From the NCBI GenBank assembly GCA_964503125.1, contig CAZCZE010000049.1, positions 124,001-188,000 on the forward strand: a DNA stretch of 64,000 bases, in the 5' to 3' direction. Both the position numbers and the translations under genes were made by a program. This document shows positions 58,567 through 64,000 of this stretch, piece after piece. The stretch is from FEN-1219 sp964503125. Its GTDB lineage: Bacteria; Pseudomonadota; Gammaproteobacteria; Steroidobacterales; Rariloculaceae. How positions within the stretch are numbered: the first letter of the stretch is position 1; every line of letters starts with the position of its first letter. Below the pieces are notes generated by a model. The model saw only the letters and a list, made by a program, of their open reading frames with translations, ran no database searches and was not told the DNA's origin.

Positions 58567-59121
58567 GTGAAGGAAACGACCGACTCGGAGCTCATGCGGC
58601 AGGTTCGCGGCGGCCGCACGGCGGCGCTCGCGACCCTGTTCGAGCGCCACCATGCGCGGCTCTATCGCTACTGCCTACGCATGACGGGCCAGCGGTCGGC
58701 AGCCGAGGATCTCGTGCAAGACGTATTCATGAAGATGCTCAAGTACAAGGCCACGTTCCGCGACGACAGCGAGCTCGTGCCGTGGATGTTCGGCATCGGC
58801 CGCAACGCGTGCCTCGGACACCTGCGCCGCACCGCCACCGACCGTGTTGGCGGCAACGAGCTCGACGCCGAAGCCGTCGCGCTGGAGTCGGCCGACGAGG
58901 CGCAGGACGGCGACCAGCATGAGATCGTGCGGCGCGCGCTGCAGCGCCTGCCGGTCGAGCGCCGCGAGGTGCTCGTGCTGAGCCGCTACGAGTTCAAGAG
59001 TTACGAAGAGATCGCGGTGCTGCTCGATTGCTCGGTCGGCGCCGTCAAGGTGCGCGTGCACCGCGCGTTGAAACAGCTACGAGAAATCTATCTCGACCTG
59101 GCGGGAGAGGTACCGGCATGA
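58567..59121 (+). CDS. ECF-family RNA polymerase sigma factor
   Basis: 184 residues. Region 2 is FERHHARLYRYCLRMTGQRS followed by AAEDLVQDVFMKML; region 4 is LQRLPVERREVLVLSRYEFK then SYEEIAVLLDCSVGAVKVRV and HRALKQLREI. No region 3, as expected for ECF factors. It would direct RNA polymerase to a small regulon when released by the anti-sigma encoded next. GTG 58567 gives MKETTDSELMRQVRGG, the normal start; a TTG at 58513 is possible but lies in the promoter repeat. The stop overlaps the anti-sigma ATG (ATGA). Confidence 0.93.
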   Translation: MKETTDSELMRQVRGGRTAALATLFERHHARLYRYCLRMTGQRSAAEDLVQDVFMKMLKYKATFRDDSELVPWMFGIGRNACLGHLRRTATDRVGGNELDAEAVALESADEAQDGDQHEIVRRALQRLPVERREVLVLSRYEFKSYEEIAVLLDCSVGAVKVRVHRALKQLREIYLDLAGEVPA

Positions 59122-59915
59122 ACTGCGACGAAACCTTGGCACTCGTCATCGATCGTTTGAAGGGACTCTCAACCCCAGCCGACGAGCAACGACTGACCGC
59201 ACACCTAGAGAACTGTGTCGCATGCCGCACCGAGGCCGCGGCCACGGAGGCCGTGTGGCTTGGGCTCGGCGCGGCCGAAGTCGAGGTGCCGAGCGCGCGG
59301 TTGCGAGCGCGGTTCCATACGGCCTTGGCCGCTCACGAAGCCGCCGCTTCCCGGCCCTGGTCGGAGCGCCTGCTCGCGAGCTTCTGGCCGCAACAGCCCG
59401 CGTTCGCGGCCAGCCTCGCCGTGGCGTTGCTGCTCGCCGGCATGCTCGTGGGCCGGCTACTGCCGTCCTCGGTCGACACCGAAGTCGCCGCGCTGCGCGA
59501 CGAAGTCCGCACCGTCGGCTTCGCGTTGCTCGATCACCAATCCGCATCCGAACGGCTGCTCGGCGTCGAATGGGCGCAGCGCACGACGCAAGGGCCCGAA
59601 GTCGTGAATGCTTTGCTCGAGCGCGTGCGGTACGACGCGAATCTGAGCGTGCAGCTCGCGGCGGTCGATGCGCTGCGCGCGGAGCTCGCGCGGCCCGAGG
59701 TTAGCGCCGCCCTCGCCTCCACGCTCGCACGACCCGAGTCCCCATTGCTCCAAGTCGCGCTCGCCGACGCGTTGCTCGCGAGCGGCGACAGCATGGCCAT
59801 CGACGCCGTGCGCGCCATTCTCGGCAGCGACGAGCTCGACCCCGCCGTGCGCGAGTACGTGGAGACGGCCTTGATGGACTTGGACGCGACAGCGAATCAG
59901 GACCCCGACGCTTGA
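59118..59915 (+). CDS. Membrane anti-sigma factor (zf-HC2) with HEAT-like C-terminal region
   Basis: 265 residues. The zinc-binding anti-sigma motif is His29-X3-Cys33-X2-Cys36 in TAHLENCVACRTE. A single membrane helix (FAASLAVALLLAGMLVGRLL, about 95-114) separates it from a periplasmic part. That part (about 150-250) consists of helical repeats reading VVNALLERVRYDANLSVQLA, AVDALRAELARPEVSAALAS, LLQVALADALLASGDSMAID, which look like HEAT/armadillo units and could bind the periplasmic DUF4097 proteins. Translation is coupled to the sigma gene; GGGAGAGG lies upstream. It should hold the sigma factor inactive at the membrane. Confidence 0.9.
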   Translation: MNCDETLALVIDRLKGLSTPADEQRLTAHLENCVACRTEAAATEAVWLGLGAAEVEVPSARLRARFHTALAAHEAAASRPWSERLLASFWPQQPAFAASLAVALLLAGMLVGRLLPSSVDTEVAALRDEVRTVGFALLDHQSASERLLGVEWAQRTTQGPEVVNALLERVRYDANLSVQLAAVDALRAELARPEVSAALASTLARPESPLLQVALADALLASGDSMAIDAVRAILGSDELDPAVREYVETALMDLDATANQDPDA

Positions 59916-59925
59916 GGAGAGGAAC

Positions 59926-60789
59926 ATGACAACCGCTCGATTTGCGCTCGGCGGCGCCGCGCTCGCGGCAGCCGTCGTCTACGCGGGCCTCGCCGCAGCA
60001 GAGATCGTCGAAACCCGCGAGCTCGAGGAATCGTTGACCGTCGCGGCCGGCGAGCCGCTCGTCGTGATCGTCAAGAACGTCATCGGCCCGGTTCGTGTGA
60101 CCGGCCACGACCGCAACGTCGTCGAGATGCGCGCGACCGAAACCGTCCGCGCGGACCTGCAAGCGGACGTCGCACGCGCGCGCGCCGCAATGCAGCTCGT
60201 GACCGAGCAAGAGCCGGGGCGCATCGCGTTCCGCGTACGCTCGAACGGCGAGGACGACGACTGCAACTGTCGCGACTGGGGGCGCTGGGACGAGTACCGC
60301 GTCGAGTACGACATCGAGCTGCGCGTCCCGCGCAACGCCGCGATCGAGCTCACGACGGTCAACGACGGCGACGTGATCGCCGAGGGCGTGCACGGCGACT
60401 TCACGCTCACGAACGTCAACGGCGCCGTGCAGCTCGTCGACGCGCGCGGCAGCGGCAGCATCACCACCGTCAACGGCGACGTCCACGCGGCGTTCGCGCG
60501 GGCACCCGCGGAGCCGACGGCCTTCAAGACGGTCAACGGCACGCTCGACGTCACGTTCCCCGAGCGGCTGGCCGCGGAGCTCACGTTCACGACGATGAAC
60601 GGCGAGGTCTTCACCGATTTCGACGTCGAATCCCTGAACGAGCCGCCGGTCGTGCGGACCGGCCGCGCGCGCGGCGCGTTCGTCATGCGCAGCAACCGCA
60701 ACTCGGCGTTTCGCGTCGGCGGCGGCGGAACCCGGCACACCTTCAACACCCTCAACGGCAACATCTACGTTCGCAAGGCAAACCCATGA
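59926..60789 (+). CDS. Exported DUF4097 beta-strand-repeat protein (first copy)
   Basis: 287 residues. A signal peptide (ALGGAALAAAVVYAGLAAAE) is followed by right-handed beta-repeat sequence: IVKNVIGPVRVTGHDRNVVE, then the family ladder AAIELTTVNDGDVIAEGVHG, DFTLTNVNGAVQLVDARGSG, SITTVNGDVHAAFARAP, FKTVNGTLDVTFPERLAAEL and FNTLNGNIYVRKANP. The T.NG[DN]V steps are typical of DUF4097 (adhesin-like) proteins. A CNCRDWGRW insertion gives two cysteines. It is 10 bases after the anti-sigma gene and overlaps the second DUF4097 gene by four bases. Confidence 0.9.
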   Translation: MTTARFALGGAALAAAVVYAGLAAAEIVETRELEESLTVAAGEPLVVIVKNVIGPVRVTGHDRNVVEMRATETVRADLQADVARARAAMQLVTEQEPGRIAFRVRSNGEDDDCNCRDWGRWDEYRVEYDIELRVPRNAAIELTTVNDGDVIAEGVHGDFTLTNVNGAVQLVDARGSGSITTVNGDVHAAFARAPAEPTAFKTVNGTLDVTFPERLAAELTFTTMNGEVFTDFDVESLNEPPVVRTGRARGAFVMRSNRNSAFRVGGGGTRHTFNTLNGNIYVRKANP

Positions 60790-61607
60790 GCAACGCAAAC
60801 CTGACTCGAACCCTTTCCCTCCTCGCACTCTGCGCCGTCGCGGCCAGCGCGGCGGCGGCGCAGGACCAACGCCTCGTCGTGCCCTTGAGCGACCCGGGAC
60901 GGCCGGCCAGGCTCGAGATCACGATGTTCCAGGGCGACATCGAGGTGCAGGCCTACGACGGCAACGAGATCGTCGTCACGACGGACACAGAAGTGCGCAA
61001 CGCCAACGAGCCCGAGACTCCGCGCGCCGACGGGCTGAGGCGAATCGCGGGCTCCTCGGCCGGGATGACCGTCGAGGAAAACGGCAACACGGTCTCGGTG
61101 CGTATGGACTTCAGCCCCACCGGCGCCGATCTCGTCGTGCAGGTGCCGCGGCGGACGTCGGTGAAGGCAAGCCTCATCAACGGCGGCGACGTCGAGGTCG
61201 AAGGGGTTACGGGCGAGCACGAGCTCGCGAACGTCAACGGCGACGTCATCGCCACGGACATCTCCGGCTCGGCCGTCATCAACTCGACGAACGGCGACGT
61301 CCGCGCGAGCTTCGTCCAGGTCGACGCGACGAAGTCGATGTCCTTCACATCGTTCAACGGCGACGTCGACGTGTCGTTGCCGGCGAACCTCGCGGCCGAT
61401 TTCATCGTCGCGAGCCAGCAGGGCGACGTGTACACCGACTTCGATGTCGCGTCACTAGACGATCAGATCTCCGGCGAGAGCAGCGGCGAAGCCGGCGGCC
61501 GCCCGCGCTGGCGCACGCAGCGCACGACGACCTATGCCATCGGCGGCGGCGGCTCCGACATACAGTTCCGGACGTTCAACGGCGACATCATGATCCGCAA
61601 GCGCTGA
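60786..61607 (+). CDS. Exported DUF4097 beta-strand-repeat protein (second copy)
   Basis: 273 residues, a diverged paralog of the previous gene. It has a signal peptide (LSLLALCAVAASAAAAQ), an opening block LEITMFQGDIEVQAYDGNEI and the repeat ladder KASLINGGDVEVEGVTGEHE, LANVNGDVIATDISGSAVIN, STNGDVRASFVQVDATKSMS, FTSFNGDVDVSLPANLAADF, ending IQFRTFNGDIMIRKR. No membrane anchor is present. ATGA overlap with the first copy shows coupled translation, so a heteromeric pair in the periplasm or at the surface is plausible. It is the last gene of the ECF operon. Confidence 0.9.
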   Translation: MSNANLTRTLSLLALCAVAASAAAAQDQRLVVPLSDPGRPARLEITMFQGDIEVQAYDGNEIVVTTDTEVRNANEPETPRADGLRRIAGSSAGMTVEENGNTVSVRMDFSPTGADLVVQVPRRTSVKASLINGGDVEVEGVTGEHELANVNGDVIATDISGSAVINSTNGDVRASFVQVDATKSMSFTSFNGDVDVSLPANLAADFIVASQQGDVYTDFDVASLDDQISGESSGEAGGRPRWRTQRTTTYAIGGGGSDIQFRTFNGDIMIRKR

Positions 61608-61619
61608 GACGCTGGCCGA

Positions 61620-62306
61620 TCAGCCTTTGAGGTGGCGATCGAAAAACGCGACGGTGCGCTTCCACGCGACGTCCGCCGCCTTGGCATCGTAACGCGTGGC
61701 CACTTTGGGATCGGGCGGCGCCTCGTTCGCAAACGCGTGCTGCGCCTCGTAGCGATGGAACTCGTAGCGCACGCCCGCCGCGTCGAGCTTGCGCTCGAGC
61801 TCGACCACCGCGGCGATCGGGAAATACGAGTCGTCGGTCGCGAAATGGCCGAGCAGCGGCGCCTTGATGCGCGTCGCGTCGAGGTAGTCGAGCGGCGGGA
61901 AACCGTACCAGGCCGCGGCCGCGTCGAGCTCGGGCACGTTCGCGGCGGCGAGGAGCGTGAGCGCGCCGCCCATGCAGTAGCCCGTGACACCGACTTTCTT
62001 GCTCGTGCGCTTGAGATGCTGCACGGCGCCGCGCACGTCGAGCCCGGCCGCGTCGCCGAAGTTCAGTCCGCTCATCAAGTGCTCGGCCTCTTTGGCGTCG
62101 AGCCCGATCTTGCCGCGATAGAGGTCCGGAATCAGCGCGCGGTACCCGAGCGCCGCGTAACGGGCGGCCACGCCCTTGATCTGGTCGTTGACGCCCCACC
62201 ACTCTTGAATTACTACGACGCCGGGCGCGGTCGACCCTTCTTTGGGCTCGACGAGATAGCCCGCGCAATCTTGGCCGTCGGGGCGCTTGAACGTGATTCG
62301 GCTCAT
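61620..62306 (-). CDS. Dienelactone hydrolase family protein
   Basis: 228 residues, cytoplasmic. The nucleophile elbow GVTGYCMGGALTLLAAA contains Cys111, the acid is in HFATDDSYFP and the base in YEAQHAFANEAPPDP; VVIQEWWGVNDQIKGVAARY carries the Glu that pairs with Cys in dienelactone hydrolases. The classical reaction opens dienelactone to maleylacetate in chloroaromatic breakdown, but many members act on other esters. ATG 62306 is the only sensible start. It is convergent with the DUF4097 pair (12 bases apart) and has its own promoter region shared with the scarred VOC gene. Confidence 0.9.
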   Translation of the reverse strand: MSRITFKRPDGQDCAGYLVEPKEGSTAPGVVVIQEWWGVNDQIKGVAARYAALGYRALIPDLYRGKIGLDAKEAEHLMSGLNFGDAAGLDVRGAVQHLKRTSKKVGVTGYCMGGALTLLAAANVPELDAAAAWYGFPPLDYLDATRIKAPLLGHFATDDSYFPIAAVVELERKLDAAGVRYEFHRYEAQHAFANEAPPDPKVATRYDAKAADVAWKRTVAFFDRHLKG

Positions 62307-62408
62307 TGCGAGCTCCCCTCCGTTGTTCTTCGCCTCAGTATAGACCGCGACGACTCGCGCGGCGCCGCGCTACACCGGCCGCCCGATCACGCCCGGTGGC
62401 CGGACAAT

Positions 62409-62540
62409 ATGAACCTCGACGCCAGCGTCAGCGTGTTCTTCAACGGCGACTGCCGGGCAGCGCTCGAGTTCTACGCAGGCCGCCGGCGGGGTTCGATCTT
62501 TCCTTGAGCACCACGGACCTCGAAGAGGCGCAGCGACCAG
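62409..62540 (+). pseudogene. Second PhnB-type VOC gene, broken by internal deletion
   Basis: ATG 62409 opens MNLDASVSVFFNGDCRAALE then FYA, the N-terminal pattern of PhnB-like VOC proteins, but the frame ends after 32 codons at 62507. In a different frame, from 62492, FDLSLSTTDLEEAQR matches a later family segment (usually F.LSVSTDD.AEA.R). About 50 codons between them and everything after this segment are missing. No usable start serves the second piece. The gene is thus truncated and frameshifted. It lies between the dienelactone hydrolase and the DUF5666 lipoprotein. Confidence 0.65.
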
Positions 62541-62570
62541 CCTTGCGCTCGTCCGCTCGAAGCCGGCCGT

Positions 62571-64000
62571 TCAATCGTCGTCGCTATCGCCGTCGTCATC
62601 GCTCCATTCGATCTCCTCGGCGATCAGCACACCGCTCACGTAACGCCCTTCGACCTCGACGCGTCGACCGACGCCCTGCGTGAAGAACTCGTTGCGGGTC
62701 ATGTCGTCGAACTCGGTGCTCGCGTCCGTGAGCACGCGAACGCCGAGGATGAAGAACTCCGGTTCCTGCACCGCGCGGACGACGCCGTCGATCTCGACGT
62801 CGTCGCCGTCGTCGTCCTCGCGTTCGATCTTGGTCGCTGTTACGGCGCCGCTGCCGGGCGGGTCTTCGTAGCCGCGCAGCTCGAGCGGGTCGCCGACCCG
62901 CAGTTGCGCCAGCCCGAAGGCTTGCTGGCCGGTCGCGCTCTTGTCCTCGAGCCGCGTCCGCGGTCCTACGCGGATCGCCATGCCGAGCAGCGTCACCGTG
63001 CCGTTCGCGGAATCGATCGCGTCGACCGTGGCTTCGATGCGCAGTACGCCGGCGCGGCGGAACGTGATGCGCTGCGCGATCAAGAGCCCGGTGCCGTCGA
63101 TGTCGGCCTCGACGCGGAGCCGCGAGTTCAAACCCAGCTCGCCGCCGCTGCCGTTGAGGAACACGGTTTGCGCGGTCGCACGCACCGCCAAGCCTTCGAC
63201 GGTGAAGTCGGCTGCAGAGACAAAACGCGTCACGAAGCCTTCGACCTCGGCCGAGCTCGGCGCGGCCATGCCCGTCGTGGCAAAGCGTGCCGCGTTCTTG
63301 CGCTCGACGGCGGTGGCCGGCAGGACGCCGCCCGCGCCAAGCGCGCCGCCCAGCACGCGCACGATGTCCCCATCGACCGGCACGCCGCCCACGGCGAACC
63401 CGTCGAGACGCGCGGCGCCGTAATCCACGCTCTGCCCGCCGATCCGGAAACGTCGCGCCACCGCGTCCGCCGCCTCGACCCTGCCCTTCACCTGCAGCTC
63501 CCCTGCTGCCGCTGGATCGATACGGCTCGCGTAGAGCACACCGGCGGCGTCGCGCCAACCGCTCACGGCCACCATCTGGCCGACGCCGAGTGCCTCGACG
63601 GTGGCGGGCGACAACGCGCGATCGAAGCTCGTATCCGCGTCCACCTGCACGGTCTGACCGAGCACATCGATCCGCCGCGTGCTCTCGTCGACGGCCGCGA
63701 TCGGCCCACGGACGTCGAGATCGAGCTCGAGCCGAGTCGCGGTGGCGCCCGCCGTATCGACGCTACCGACGACGGCGACGATCTGGCCGACACCGAGCGC
63801 ACTCTCCGCGCCGGGCTGGCCGTCGACGACGATGCCCGCCATGCTCGAGTCGAATCTTCGACCGCCGACGATGACGCTGCCGAAGCCGGTGATCGGCCCG
63901 GCCGCAGCTATCGGTTGGGGCGCGCCGCCGGCGTCGATGCCCGCCGTGCCGGAACTGCCGCTGCCGCCGCAGGCACCCACCGCGAGTGCGGTCGCCAGCA
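62571..64000 (-). CDS. DUF5666 repeat lipoprotein, 5' end outside window
   Basis: At least 476 residues are visible. The earliest visible part reads LATALAVGACGGSGSSG, a lipobox (VGAC) with a Gly/Ser spacer, so the signal-peptide start is just beyond the right edge. The body contains repeated OB-like DUF5666 units: ITGFGSVIVGGRRFDSS, ALGVGQIVAVVGSVDTAGAT, VKGRVEAADAVARRFRIGGQ, ALGVGQMVAVSGWRDAAGVL, VEATVDAIDSANGTVTLLGM written as IEATVDAIDSANGTVTLLGM, and LRVGDPLELRGYEDPPGSGA. It ends in an acidic tail SDDDGDSDDD. These proteins are exported and of unknown role, possibly binding metal or surface polysaccharide. Confidence 0.87.
   Translation of the reverse strand, partial: LATALAVGACGGSGSSGTAGIDAGGAPQPIAAAGPITGFGSVIVGGRRFDSSMAGIVVDGQPGAESALGVGQIVAVVGSVDTAGATATRLELDLDVRGPIAAVDESTRRIDVLGQTVQVDADTSFDRALSPATVEALGVGQMVAVSGWRDAAGVLYASRIDPAAAGELQVKGRVEAADAVARRFRIGGQSVDYGAARLDGFAVGGVPVDGDIVRVLGGALGAGGVLPATAVERKNAARFATTGMAAPSSAEVEGFVTRFVSAADFTVEGLAVRATAQTVFLNGSGGELGLNSRLRVEADIDGTGLLIAQRITFRRAGVLRIEATVDAIDSANGTVTLLGMAIRVGPRTRLEDKSATGQQAFGLAQLRVGDPLELRGYEDPPGSGAVTATKIEREDDDGDDVEIDGVVRAVQEPEFFILGVRVLTDASTEFDDMTRNEFFTQGVGRRVEVEGRYVSGVLIAEEIEWSDDDGDSDDD

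Noticed and set aside
1..64000. CRISPR arrays, tRNA or rRNA genes, insertion sequences and prophage
   Set aside because: No regularly spaced repeats, tRNA-like cloverleaf ends, rRNA segments, transposases, integrases or phage genes were seen on reading both strands.

Overview
The window is high-GC DNA (roughly two thirds G+C) from a Gram-negative proteobacterium. It carries TonB-dependent receptors, a BamA-like barrel, DegQ, MtgA, lipoproteins and a Tat substrate. YceH, TypA/BipA, TcuAB and an Anbu peptidase point to a Gammaproteobacterium of the kind found in soil, sediment or marine aerobic heterotrophs; I cannot name the genus. Genes are packed tightly. Many operon joints are 4-base ATGA/GTGA overlaps, and several convergent pairs overlap at their 3' ends. 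No rRNA, tRNA, CRISPR array, insertion sequence, integrase or phage gene was seen.

Layout. 1-3.1 kb: trehalose genes (a GH15 glycosidase cut by the window edge, then otsA). 3.1-8.5 kb (minus): TonB receptor, exported DUF3237 protein and Tat-exported zinc alcohol dehydrogenase. 8.8-15.1 kb: RlmN-type methylase with the tail of a lost response regulator behind it, alpha/beta hydrolase, YceH, FadE-like acyl-CoA dehydrogenase, a scarred VOC gene, an SRPBCC protein and small proteins. 15.1-23.6 kb: a tricarballylate operon with a fused TctC-TctB protein, TctA, TcuA and TcuB, followed by a second TonB receptor. 23.6-28.6 kb: PQQ quinohaemoprotein, DUF488, HupE/UreJ, a parvulin-type PPIase and a small exported protein. 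28.7-33 kb: DegQ, divergent from a DUF6491-like protein, an OmpR-type response regulator and its histidine kinase. 33-34.8 kb: a lower-GC island with the Anbu proteasome-like peptidase and a transglutaminase. 34.8-42.8 kb (minus): lipoprotein, RluA-like protein, deoxyinosine glycosylase, MtgA, DUF3999, DUF2339 and an exported alpha/beta hydrolase. 42.9-48.3 kb: HTH regulator, VanY-like peptidase, exported quinone-oxidoreductase-like protein, methyltransferase, POTRA/barrel protein and GST. 48.4-56 kb: TypA, an exported protein of unknown family, aldose-dehydrogenase-like PQQ enzyme, a DUF805 protein with a pilin-like tail, then an operon of aromatic-acid transporter, LigW-like decarboxylase and RidA. 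56-64 kb: CBM9/DUF5916 outer-membrane protein, divergent from an ECF sigma, anti-sigma and two DUF4097 proteins; then dienelactone hydrolase, a second scarred VOC gene and a DUF5666 lipoprotein cut by the window edge.

How they fit together. The cell appears to scavenge small organic acids and lignin-type aromatics, to oxidise substrates in the periplasm, and to monitor its envelope with a two-component system and an ECF sigma. The most unusual points are the TctC-TctB fusion, the exported MDR-family dehydrogenases, the reduced Anbu operon, three independent gene-deletion scars, and a near-perfect divergent TGTAACC promoter-like repeat in front of the ECF sigma operon.
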